A stretch of 64,000 nucleotides of DNA from Limnomonas spitsbergensis (Eukaryota > Chlorophyta > Chlorophyceae > Chlamydomonadales). Position numbers and translations under genes: made by a program. The stretch lies in assembly GCA_037349105.1 (NCBI GenBank), contig JAYJMM010000038.1:1736001-1800000 (forward strand). The letters run 5' to 3'. Shown here in pieces: positions 1 through 10,367 of the stretch. The notes beneath the pieces are model-generated. The model worked only from the letters and a program-made list of their open reading frames with translations, made no database searches and was not told the origin of the DNA. Numbering within the stretch: the first letter of the stretch is position 1; every line of letters starts with the position of its first letter.

Positions 1-1300
1 CCCCATGGCCCACAACACAAGGACCACCCTCCCCCATGTCCCATGCCACGGAATCCATGCCCCATGGCCCACAACACAAGGACCACCCTCCCCCATGTCC
101 CATGCCACGGAATCCATGCCCCATGGCCCACAACACAAGGACCACCCTCCCCCATGTCCCATGCCACGGAATCCATGCCCCATGGCCCACAACACAAGGA
201 CCACCCTCCCCCATGTCCCATGCCACGGAATCCATGCCCCATGGCCCACAACACAAGGACCACCCTCCCCCATGTCCCATGCCACGGAATCCATGCCCCA
301 TGGCCCACAACACAAGGACCACCCTCCCCCATGTCCCATGCAATGGAATCCATGCCCCATGGCCCACAACACAAGGACCACCCTCCCCCATGTCCCATGC
401 CACGGAATCCATGCCCCATGGCCCACAACACAAGGACCACCCTCCCCCATGTCCCATGCCACGGAATCCATGCCCCATGGCCCACAACACAAGGACCACC
501 CTCCCCCATGTCCTATGCAATGGAATCCATGCCCCATGGCCCACAACACAAGGACCACCCTCCCCCATGTCCCATGCCACGGAATCCATGCCCCATGGCC
601 CACAACACAAGGACCACCCTCCCCCATGTCCCATGCCACGGAATCCATGCCCCATGGCCCACAACACAAGGACCACCCTCCCCCATGTCCCATGCCACGG
701 AATCCATGCCCCATGGCCCACAACACAAGGACCACCCTCCCCCATGTCCCATGCCACGGAATCCATGCCCCATGGCCCACAACACAAGGACCACCCTCCC
801 CCATGTCCCATGCCACGGAATCCATGCCCCATGGCCCACAACACAAGGACCATCCTCCCCCATGTCCCATGCCACGGAATCCATGCCCCATGGCCCACAA
901 CACAAGGACCACCCTCCCCCATGTCCCATGCCACGGAATCCATGCCCCATGGCCCACAACACAAGGACCACCCTCCCCCATGTCCCATGCCACGGAATCC
1001 ATGCCCCATGGCCCACAACACAAGGACCACCCTCCCCCATGTCCCATGCCACGGAATCCATGCCCCATGGCCCACAACACAAGGACCACCCTCCCCCATG
1101 TCCCATGCCACGGAATCCATGCCCCATGGCCCACAACACAAGGACCACCCTCCCCCATGTCCCATGCCACGGAATCCATGCCCCATGGCCCACAACACAA
1201 GGACCACCCTCCCCCATGTCCCATGCAATGGAATCCATGCCCCATGTCCTACACCACAAGGACAGCCCTCCCCAATATCCGATATCACGAGAACCCCACC
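1..1300. repeat. 59-bp tandem satellite, about 21 copies, left end outside window
   Basis: A 59-bp unit (start CCCCATGGCCCACAACACAA) repeats from base 1 to about 1245, with one decayed copy to about 1300. Copies are nearly identical; rare variants sit at the same place in the unit (CCACGG versus CAATGG near 341, 518 and 1226). Because 59 is not a multiple of three and the unit has no stop, all three + frames and one - frame stay open across the array. The long apparent proteins rich in HGP and PPCPM are therefore artefacts of the repeat and not genes. The array runs off the left edge, so its full size is unknown. Confidence 0.97.
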
Positions 1301-2244
1301 CCCATGCGGCGAAGTTGGGGCACCAGGAAGTCAAGATTACCCGCAATGGATGTGCCGAGACTGCATAGATGCCGCACCCCCAATCCGCCAACGCTGCTGC
1401 CACTTCATGAAGGCCTCAAAGAAATGAAGTGGCAGCAGCATTGCCCCCAAAGAAGCTGTTGCACACCCATGCTGAAACAATCCCTGTCCAGGACACCGGC
1501 GGGTTTCAAGTTCCTGCCCCATCATAGGATGTTGGTGTGGCTGCATCTAGGATCGGGTTGCTGGTTCCCATGTCCCTGTCTCCTCACATTGGAGGGTGGC
1601 ATGCCTGCACCGTGGTCCTGGCTGTGCATGGTCACAGGAATTGAGCTTGCTCATCCCCTACTAGCCCCACGGTCAGCATGGCCCGGGTTGTATGGACAAT
1701 CCGACAGACCTTCACCCCTACTGAAAAGGGTCGAAGGGGGCACAAATTCATTATTGATATGGAAAGCCCAACACATAATGATTCGGTTGGAAGTAGTATC
1801 TTGATAGAATGCGGTTTATGCCTGATTAACGTGTAGTCCTCCCCTTTTCCCTCAGGCGCTTTCCGGGGCTAGTACTGAGCGAAGATGCCCCAATACTATT
1901 TACAAACAAGAAAAACTCCTGATTGAGGGAGATGCAATGTTTGATTGAGCAAAGCACTGAGTCTGTTTTGAGCAGAGCCCAATATCCCGGGTGATGCGTC
2001 TGTTTTGAGACCCAAGGGCGCTCTGTACATTTATCGTAAATGGGTTCAGGCTTCTGTCTTACCGTATATATGTTATATGTTTCTATCTTCTATGGTTCGG
2101 ACAGCAGAAGTTCCGTTTTGTAACACGCTGGCCCGTCTTATGGGACGGACAGCTGCTGTGGTTTTTGAAACACAAGTGCCGGAGAGCACCAGTATCTGTT
2201 ATTTCCCAGTTGTCAGTCGTAGATATCTCCCCTGGTCATTTCTA
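1301..2244. other. Gene-free stretch with a SINE-body fragment
   Basis: No supportable gene. Bases 1555-1700 match the body of the SINE described at 17399-18672 (shared blocks around GGAGGGTGGCATG and GCTGTGCATGGT and the end CTAGCCCCAC). The remainder shows nothing recognisable. Confidence 0.6.
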
Positions 2245-2655
2245 CCAACCTCCCCGTAGTGCACTCCGTGCATAGCGTGCAGGCTGGGGGGCGAAAGAAG
2301 ATCGGTGACAGGCACCCTTTTGACTTTCCGGCCTTCTCTTTTGATCCTTTGTTTTTGCCCCTCTTTATTTAGTGTCTTCTCTCCTCCCCTCTGATCAGTG
2401 GGGCGCCCTCGCGGCCAAGCAAGGGTGGGATGCGCTTGCTTTTGTGGACTTTTTTCTTCTTGAGAGGCTTTGTTCATGGCTTCTCTCTAGTGGAACTCAG
2501 GTGTCGGACTTGATCTTCTTTGCCTTCCCGGGCTCTCCTTTTGCTCCTTACCCCCCCTCTTCCTTTTAGTTTCTTCGTTTCTCCCTTCTGAACAGTTAGG
2601 CGCCCACACGGCCGAGCTTTGAGCGGGCCCAGAGGTGTAACGTTATTGACCCTTT
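2245..2655 (+). mobile_element. 3' end of a non-LTR retrotransposon (LINE), truncated
   Basis: Matches the region 19900-20241 in order and content: a CT-rich segment, CCTCGCGGCCAAGCA, a TCTAGTGGAACTCAGG block, another CT-rich segment, then CGGCCGAGCTTTGAGCGGGC and the terminal GGGCCCAGAGGTGTAACG followed by TTATTGACC. The downstream end is fixed while the 5' side is cut, as expected for target-primed reverse transcription. It carries no intact ORF. Confidence 0.7.
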
Positions 2656-3607
2656 AGCTGGCACCCTAGCCTTGTCAGATGGATGTCCTGGTATCAGCAC
2701 TCATCTAGCTTCCAAGTGCCATGGAAACTTGGAAAGGGTAAATCGATTTAGGGTCTGCGCATCCCCCCCCTAAGGTAAATAAAAATCTGGTCGCGCAGCA
2801 TTTTTTTTTTAAAAACGGACGGGCAGCGGCGAATTTTAATTTTAATTTAACGTGGCGCATCAGTTGAATAATATTAATTTCGATCTGCGCAGCACTTTCA
2901 GACAGTGCAGTAAAACTCAGTAAATACCCTCGTTTGAAGCTAGAAAGGACAGTAGTACAGTACACGGTCAGCACAAATCAGCATTGTCATCCTCCTCCTC
3001 CTCCTCGTGCTCCTGCTCCTTCTGATGTGAGCTATGAGCAGTATTGCTAGCTACAGGTGCTGGTGGTCCTCATCTGAGTCACCAGTGGTGTTATGCTGGA
3101 CTACTTCAGCAGACTTGACAAAGATCACTGAACAGATGTTGAATCAAACAGTCGCACGTAAGCGCGCTTTCCCCCCCTGAATTTTGCTGTTTTCAATTCA
3201 TAGCGTGCACCCTCCAAATAGTTGTTTGGGCACCTGACTAACGCTCCGCGCAGCGCCGAGTTTTGAATTATGATTAGCGCGCAGCTATTTCCGCGCAGGC
3301 CAAGAACTAATTGATTTTGAGCGAAGTGTATGTCAATCTACGGTACCCTAATTTGTAATTTCAAAATAAAAGGTCCGCTGGTTCTGGACTACTACTGTCA
3401 CTGAAAGAGCTTGCAGCGCCTTATACTGGGTCAGTGAGGGCCCCTGCTTAGCAAGCAGGTGGGAGGGGCCCCAACGCCCAGGAAAATAGTCTGCGCACGC
3501 AGATCCTTGTATGCAATGACGAGCCTCACAACAGGGTATGGACCTAAGATAGCAGATATCATGCGGTCGCCAATTGACGCGATTCCTCCATGGGCAGCTG
3601 GCGGCCC
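2656..3607. other. AT-richer intergenic stretch, 3' side of the GDPD-like gene
   Basis: No gene recognised. Contains a (TCC)n tract near 2990-3005 and scattered GCGCAG-containing inverted motifs at 3240-3300. The 3' UTR of the minus-strand GDPD-like gene must lie at the right end; no TTACA (minus-strand TGTAA) was found within the first 300 bases. Confidence 0.5.
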
Positions 3608-6600
3608 TCACAGGTCGTCTCCCCTCCCACCACACTGCGCCAGGCGGCTCTCGATCGCCTCCATCGCCATCTTGGGGTCGTTGGTGACCACAGCATCCAC
3701 TCCAACATCCTGCATGCAGCAGGGTTCAGGTTTAACCAATGCAGGGCATGCCAACATCTGAAGCATGGATGATTGGTGACACTGGCTGCTTAGCCAGGCC
3801 TTCTGAAGGGGGAGGTATGTTACCATCCTAACAACCTAGATGTGAACTACATCCCGATCCTTTAGTCTAACTGGTAAGCACGCTACAGAGTCCATCAGAG
3901 GAAGCCCTGCTGCTTGGGCCACTGACCCGAGTCATGGCTTGGCCCTCCGCGGCTAGGCTACCACCTCCCGGCCTGTCTAAGGCAGTTTGACGCACATGAG
4001 TATCATCCTTGCCCCTCCTCCGCCCACACCTACCAGCACCTACCAGCACCTACCAGCACCCAGTGCAGTAAGCTGGCGTTATTAATGGTCCAGCTGTGAA
4101 GCTGCTTCCCGGCGCCATGAAGTAGCTCAAGGTGGTAGGGGTCCACCATGGCAAAGTGCATCCCCACCACCTCAGGATCCTGAGGCAACGCAAATGGAAC
4201 AAAGTCTGTCACTGGACAATTTAGCTCCATGTGTTGCCCTTTGTGCCCATGCAAGCCCACCAGTCAACACGCATTGTTTTGCTGTTTTGTCTAAGCATCA
4301 TCGATGAGCTGAACACATAACATCACGCAGTTGTTTTCTGTTAGGATGCAGACATAGAATTCAGGGCGAGAACACTGAATTCAATCGGTAGCTGCAAGCA
4401 GCTGCCAAGGCGGTGGTGTGGGGTTTGAGATGAGAAAAAAAAATGCAGCCAATGCAGCGGCAGGAAGAGACATGTCCCCCATCCCACACATGACCCCCCC
4501 CACCCATGTCCCCCACCACAAGGGCCAACCTTCCAGTTCGCACCTGCATGCGCAAAGGCAGGTGCATGCCTTCTTTGATCGCCCCAGCAGTCTCATTCAT
4601 AACGATGTACCCGGCACGCTGCCCAGGGGATACCCGCTTCACATGCGCCACCACCTGAACGTGGACAGTTCCAAGTGGATGGAGGGCAAGTGGAGTTTTC
4701 TCTTGAGAGGTCAGAATCAATCGTTGTGACATCAGGCTCGCGACTTTCATGGATTTGGTCAATCGGAATCAAACCGGCCTGATTTTCACAACATTTGCTG
4801 CACCCTGTTGCGCCCACCTCGTCGCTCTTGGCCCAGATGAGGCAGTTGGAGCAGCGGGCCTCATGCACGAGCATCACCAGCTGATCCGCGATCTGAACGC
4901 CGTCGGTGGGGCGGCCCTTGCTAAACAGGTCAACAAGGTCAGGGAGCAGACATGAGAAGAGAAATGAGGAGGTAGAGAACCAGTGAGAGGCGGGTGTAAA
5001 ATATGGCTTTCACACAAATCCTCACCATTCACACATCTTCCACACCTGTCCTGGTATGTCTTTACGTCGAGGGTCACACAGTCCACGTCTGACTTGGTGA
5101 TTGCCAGCGCTTCGCGGACCGTCAACACCCGCTGGCCTCCAGGCCTCCAGGACAAAGTGGACAGTTGAGCATGAGTCAAGTCACCCACCTGAGGGCGCAG
5201 GGGAAGTGGTGGGGGAGAGGAGGCACAGTGGGAAGCAGGAAAGAGCTAGGCAGGAGAGACTAGAGAGCACCGTCTAGGTTTGGGTGTGGTCAGGGTTCAC
5301 ACATGTTCCCCCCCATGGCCAGCAATCCGTAAGCGGGAGGATCCCCGCATACTTGCACCTGAGCTGACAGTATCCATTCATCTACTGGTCATCCTTTACC
5401 TTGGCACCGGTACCGGTATTAATTTACCTTTTATTGGCACCGTACCGGTAAAGAGTTACTTTTTATTGGTGCCGGCATTGTACCACCCGCCATAACAGTA
5501 TCCGCCGTCACTAGCCTAGTTCAGGGTTTAGGTTAAGGGTTTAGTCCTACCCTTAACCCTTAACCCTCGTTAATGGATTGGCTTGTTCCTACCTGCAGGG
5601 TGGACAGCTGGCGTCCCGCACCGAGCAGCTTGGCCTGCTGCTCAGGCGCCGCCATGCGCATGAGCTGCTGCAGCTCGCGAACGTGCATGACCACCAGCAC
5701 ACCGTCGGCCGTGCGTGCCGCGTCCACCTCAACGCAGTCAGCGCCCAGCCGCAGCGCCGCGCGGAACGAATCGGCGGTGTTGGGCGGCGCAGTGGTGGAC
5801 GCGGCACCGCCATGGGCGCATACGAGTGGGGGACGGTTCTGCAGGCGGCCCAGCAGGGAGAGATCTCCTGGTTTGAAAGCAGGCTCATGCACGTCCCGAA
5901 AGAATTTAAGAGACAGGAAAGGCAGCGCATGTCGCACAACTGGGGACTTCGAGAATTCAAATTCACGTATGAGTCATACATGGAGTTTTGCGATTCACAC
6001 AGAACAATGCCACAGTACACCACCCAATACCCCCATTCAAAACATTCAAGACCCGGTCAGGGTCAGCCGCTCATCATGACAACGTCACGCGGGTGGCTTT
6101 CCAAATGGCCCTAAACAATGTTCAGCCCATCCAGGGCTTCCTCCGTTTGCCTTAGTCAAAGCAGGTTCAAATGTCCGGGCCAGAGGCTGGTTTGATTCGC
6201 ACAACTTAAGCTAGGTCTCGCAACCTTGACCCGTGTTCATATTGTCAGTTCTTGCAAAGGGCAGATTGGGGATGTCGGGTGTCCAATCCATGCTGCACAG
6301 TGCACATGGCTCACCTTATCACAGAATGCCTTGCTCGGAGCGGCCCTGATATGACCACTGATCTCAGCCTCTTCCCGAGACAGGGGCGGTGTCTGCGTAT
6401 ACAGCCCCAGAGCGACCAGGAGCAGTGCACTGCAGCCTGTGAGGGCCCAGCGGGCTAAAGTCTTGGTTTTGTACCTTCTCCCAGCAGCTGGCGCTTTGGC
6501 TGGAGGAGATCTACTGTGGAATTCAAATCGGCGTAAAGCAACGTTTGCATTGAGCAACAGCCGTCACGGACAGCTTACCTTATACGCCCATGGGCATGCA

Positions 6601-6616
6601 TGGTCAGCCTATCCAT
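3608..6616 (-). CDS. Membrane-anchored glycerophosphodiester phosphodiesterase-like protein
   Basis: Eight exons with matching phases: 6616-6579, 6513-6315, 5838-5593, 5131-5046, 4920-4818, 4654-4544, 4179-4054, 3709-3608, giving about 336 residues. A basic N-terminus and one membrane segment (about residues 35-52) precede a GDPD barrel. Visible marks are VCAHGG (84-90), APPNT (96-100), CVEVDAARTADG (114 onward), WAKSDE, GYIVMNE, VVGMHFAMVD, SWTIN and GVDAVVTNDPK. Known GDPDs split glycerophosphodiesters into glycerol-3-phosphate and an alcohol using H-R, E, E-x-D and H-D residues. Here the usual HRG is HGG, PENT is PPNT, and the later HD is HV, a pattern I recall from the plant GDPD4-like branch; activity is therefore uncertain. 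It diverges from the neighbour at 6928. The start and the 65-nt first intron are the least certain parts. Confidence 0.87.
3825..3960 (+). repeat. Dispersed repeat between the last exons of the GDPD-like gene
   Basis: Bases 3825-3890 match 61790-61870 (shared blocks CTAACAACCT/CTAATAACCT and GATCCTTTAGTCTAACTGGT with few changes). The motif TAGTCTAACTGGTAAG looks like a tRNA A box, but no convincing B box follows. Bases 3895-3925 resemble the CTGCTTGGGCCAC core of the MITE family listed at 10771. Confidence 0.45.
4020..4060 (-). repeat. Triplicated 10-bp unit carrying the 5' splice site of GDPD exon 7
   Basis: On the minus strand the unit GTGCTGGTAG occurs three times in a row across the exon 7/intron border. 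Each copy offers a GTAGGT donor 10 nt apart. Only the first, giving an exon end at 4054, keeps codon phase 0 with the last exon. Confidence 0.75.
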
Positions 6617-6927
6617 TGCAGATAAATTTGTATTTGCATATGAACATGATGAAATGAAAAAAGAGAATGTCCAATCGAAGTAGACAGGTGTCTTTTGCTT
6701 GGATTTTACAAAGTGGGAGGCTGCCCGCCCAACCCTTGAAAATTTGAGGCGCTAACACAAAAAAACAGCCCAGGTGTGCATGTGGCAGGTGCGGCAGATC
6801 AGTAGTTTACCGAGAAGTTGAGGCTTCACGTGTGGATGTTCACACGTTTGGAAACCATGGCCGATGTCCATGTCGACAAATTGTGAAACCCGTCTGAGTC
6901 TACGGCCCTTTTCATATTTAAAAAGCC
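6617..6927. promoter_or_regulatory. Shared divergent promoter region (inferred)
   Basis: About 310 bases separate the predicted starts of the minus-strand GDPD-like gene and the plus-strand DUF1997-like gene 1, so both promoters must lie here or overlap the 5' UTRs. No clear TATA box was identified; ATATTTAAAA at about 6915 lies too close to the 6928 ATG to serve as its TATA box. Position is the only evidence. Confidence 0.4.
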
Positions 6928-8113
6928 ATGAACATCAATATCGGCCCTCGAACTCTGTCATTGCCGAAATGTCGCATTGGGCTGACTTGTTTGAAAACCA
7001 GCAACGTCTCGTTTCCCAAGAGAGGGCTGGCCATTGGCCAGGCTGCTCAATTCCAAACCCAGGGCAATGCTGCGAACAAGAAAGTTCTGACGGGCTCCTG
7101 CGTCGTTGAGATCGAGGGGAAGCAACTGCTGACAACGCCCATGATGCCATCCAGCAATCACAATGCTAGCCTGCAGCAGTATATGGAACATGCCGCTGAG
7201 CATTTTTCAAACATGCCGTTGCCGCTCGGCGGAAAGCTGACCAGGGTGGACTCCTCGAGTATGATGGTGGTCACCCCCAAGATCGAGCTGTTTGATCTTT
7301 GGCTGCAGCCCCGTGCGACTGCCGGAATAAAGTGAGGGAGATGCACAGACAAACTAGACCCCCTGGTCGGAGCCGCAGTCGATCCCCCCTGCTCATGCAT
7401 CAGAGTGTTAGCATTCAGGGGCCACACAGTACCGATAAAGGAGGTTTTTCTTTCAACACATAAACCAGCCTCTCTTTCCATTTCAACAAGTGATGCCCAT
7501 CTCGTGTGCTTTCCTTTGCTTGTTCAGTGTCACTCAAAATCATCTCGCGGTGACCTGCCAGACAGATGACTGTGTCTTGGATGGATCTCAACACGTCCTG
7601 GACCTGAAGCTGGATGACCGATACAACTTGGACGTCCGCATCGTAATTAACTGGACAAACAACCAAATGATGAGCACCGATGGGAGCATCAAGGTCGAGG
7701 TACGCGCATGCTCTGGCATTGTCAACTGCCTGACCTGCAATCGTGAATTCATGGTGAGGAGGCAGTAGGCAATGGCTTCAGGGTTGTCAGTGTTGACCAG
7801 GTCAAAGATTTTGCTCTTCACCTTCTCAACATTTTCCCTCCGCAGATGGATATCCCTGCACCCTTCTCCTTCATCCCCAAGGCAGTTTTGAAGACGGTGG
7901 GGAACACTGCCATGAATGTCACGCTAGGCCTCATCATGGTGAGACTTCGTAAAGATTCACAATTTCCTATGGACCATTTCTGCATGGTGCCGCGCCTCTG
8001 GTCAAAAATAATCTCCCTATCTTTTGTGCACCTATGTTCTCCCCTCGCAGTCCACATTCCTCGACAGGCTGTCCAAAGATTACGGCCAATGGGCCAGCCA
8101 GGTACCTAAGTAG
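6928..8113 (+). CDS. DUF1997-like plastid-type protein, tandem copy 1
   Basis: Four exons: 6928-7331, 7528-7699, 7846-7938, 8051-8113; about 243 residues with matching phases. The first 45 residues are rich in K, R, S and T with few acids, as in a chloroplast transit peptide. Conserved blocks shared with copies 2 and 3 are LQQYMEHAAEHF, LPLGGK, PKIELFDLWLQPRA, LDDRYNLDVRI, IPAPFSFIPKAV and FLDRLSKDYGQWA. From memory this order (PRIE..WLQP, V.VP.PF..IP, L.DY..W) resembles DUF1997, a family of cyanobacteria and plastid-bearing eukaryotes without a settled biochemical role. Family assignment is moderate; the gene model is firmer because three paralogues agree on splice sites. Confidence 0.75.
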
Positions 8114-8136
8114 GGCTTGCAAATTGTAGATTAATA

Positions 8137-8141
8137 TGTAA
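8137..8141 (+). terminator. Candidate polyadenylation signal TGTAA
   Basis: TGTAA lies 24 bases after the stop of DUF1997-like copy 1; a second TGTAA is at 8191-8195. TGTAA is the usual signal in volvocine algae. Confidence 0.5.
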
Positions 8142-9562
8142 TTTTTGCCTGCTGATCCTCACATTCTTTATGAGAACCAATTGGATTCTGTGTAAATCAT
8201 ATGTATGTGTTTCTGCCAGCTCATGGTATGAAAGTGGCCCATGGTGAGCAAGGCATCAGCAACAGAGGGATAATAAGTGTGCTTGTGCGTAAAAATACTC
8301 CTTACCAACTTGTGCATGCCTGCTCCTACACATTTCTCCTGTTTTATGAGAGAAGCGATCTAAGGGTTGACAGTAAAATCTTCATTGTGAGGTACGTAAG
8401 TGACATCATTTCCTGCCCATCCTTAACCCGTTGCTTTTTTGTCCCTCAACATCTGTACCTGCCCTTAGCTGGAACAGTTTATTATTTTTTGCCCATTTCC
8501 TGGTCAGCTTTATGAGTCAAACAATGCGTACTCTCGCAGTGTCTCACCTTCTTGCAGTGTTAGTCGCACTTATCGCAGTGCCAACACTGTTTGCACCTTG
8601 ATTGTTTGATGTAATTGAAGGATGTAGTAAGCGCTATCTAGCTAGCTTTGCAGATACTTCCACTGGATGACTCAGACTGTGAAGAGCAAAGTCTGATAGA
8701 CTCGATGTAACATACAAATCATAAGTCTATGGTGCCTATTGGGGTTTTGAACAGGGAGAAATTGTCAAGTCTCACAAGAACAACTCTGACTGACCCTGAA
8801 GGTACGATTTGTGAAGTAGTCACCGAGACTCATCTCAGGCAGGTCATGCATGCCCTCCTACTTGGGGCAGGCTTTGATATGCCAGAATCATCTTGGATTC
8901 GTAAGAATAAAAAGCGCGTTCAGGCTGAAGGAGCTGTTTTTCTCAGGCACACTCAATCAGATGGGGATATTGCAGGTGGGATGACGATGTTGACCACTGT
9001 GTCAAACTTCTCGGGAAAGAAGGGGCGCCGTAGCTCCCAAATGAATGCTTAAAAAATATAAATTACTTCGTGTTGCTGTTCAATTGCTTTGGTTTCCTCA
9101 ATTTGAAAGATGCTGGTATGGGCTGGGAAAAGGATTCACACCTGATTCACATCTATCGGTTTCGCATGGTTTCAGTTCGGTTCAGTCGACGAATTCACGC
9201 CAACTGGAACCGGCCTCGGACCACCAGATTCAGTTCGCTGGTTTCTCAAGGTTGGCTGGTTTCACATAGTACGTCACGATTCGTCGGCATTATTCGCTGC
9301 GGTCTGCAAACCGCGCGCTGCTTTTCAAATCACGGCTTCAATTACTATAGTTCTTTCTATATCTCCACCCACTAGTTGCCATGAAGGCTGTCACCGCCCA
9401 TCAGACGCCAACTATGAGGCAACGGCGCATCAAGGCCCTCTGAGAAGGCCATATCGTATGAGAAGGTAGAGCAGTATTAAAATGTGATAATTGATAGCTT
9501 ATTTCCAATCCTCCTACCTGAGGATGGGGTTGAGTAGGCTGAGGATGACATGCCATATGCTC

Positions 9563-9720
9563 CAGTGATTATTTTAGCACGCTTCAGATACAGTTCAGCT
9601 ACTCCACGGCCTTGGGCCGTGGGGGCCTGGTGCAGTAAGCCCTACTACTTGGGCCACCGGCCGTAGGGCGGTCAAGGTTTGGTCCTGATTGGCCCAGTTA
9701 TGGCCGCCCAATTTAGTGTC
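9563..9720 (+). mobile_element. Copy of the GGCCTGGTGCAG MITE family
   Basis: The left end CAGTGATTATTTTAGCACG resembles the family terminal repeat (CAGTGTTTATTTCAGTG). The core carries CCGTGGGGGCCTGGTGCAG, then CTTGGGCCACCGGCCGTAG, then GGTCAAGGTTTGGTCC. The right terminal repeat is not clear, so the end is approximate. Confidence 0.55.
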
Positions 9721-10367
9721 ATTCCTCTGCATGCAAGGATGGCCCTTGATCAACCAGTGATCATCGTGGAATGTCTCCTTGTCTAGCCGGATCCACTTGT
9801 TGAACATTCTGCCCTCATGCACACTATGCAACATGCAGGCATCAACCATTAGAAACTCTGGGCGGCAGACACGTAGCTTGGGCATAGAAACGCACCTGCC
9901 ATACGATAACCATGTCCCTGGGCAATATCCAGATCCAAGGCGCCTGAAGAAGTCATCAGGTCTCTTCAGCGCCCATGCAACTCTCACAGCAGTGGCTGGC
10001 AGGTCCACAACATCGTTCATGACAGCCCAGGCAAGGGTGAGGATCAGAGTCGAGTGCTGCATGCTTTATATGAGTAAGTAAAGTAAGGGGAGCAAGATAA
10101 GAGCATTTCGAGGCATTGTGTACTTCCTACGGTGGCAAAGTTCAGATTTTCTGATGTGAATTACGTGAGAACGCAGGTTGCGAAACCAGTCGCCAAACTG
10201 ACGAACAGAACCGAACCGAACTCGACGAACTGAACTAGGTGTGAATTGGCTCTTAGTCAATTTGTGAGTATGAGACAGCACTGCGGCCCACCAGCGGTTA
10301 CATTCTATTTATCTGAAACCATCGAACATCATTCATCGCTCCACCAGCCCATTCCTACACACACAAA

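Larger units (their letters stand above)
8114..10367. other. Intergenic stretch between tandem copies 1 and 2
   Basis: No gene can be supported. Small open frames at 8729-9052 (+) and 9595-10062 (-) have no recognised domain, and the latter is partly made of MITE sequence. GGTTCAGTTCG-like motifs occur near 9170-9200 and, inverted, near 10195-10245; the match is short and low in complexity. Confidence 0.5.

Noticed and set aside
1..1300. CRISPR array (regular repeats)
   Set aside because: The units are contiguous without unique spacers, and the genome is eukaryotic.
5..1804. 599-codon + frame and overlapping 463-, 441- and 296-codon frames
   Set aside because: They are produced by the stop-free 59-bp satellite and have no composition or start context of a gene.
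8729..9052. 107-codon + frame
   Set aside because: Protein-like composition but no family, no supporting neighbours and no clear promoter or polyA context; left uncalled.
9595..10062. 155-codon minus-strand frame
   Set aside because: Its C-terminal third is MITE sequence, and the rest shows no recognisable domain or splice context.
9140..10260. A 1.1-kb transposon bounded by GGTTCAGTTCG-rich inverted repeats
   Set aside because: The matches are short, interrupted and low in complexity; no target duplication was seen.
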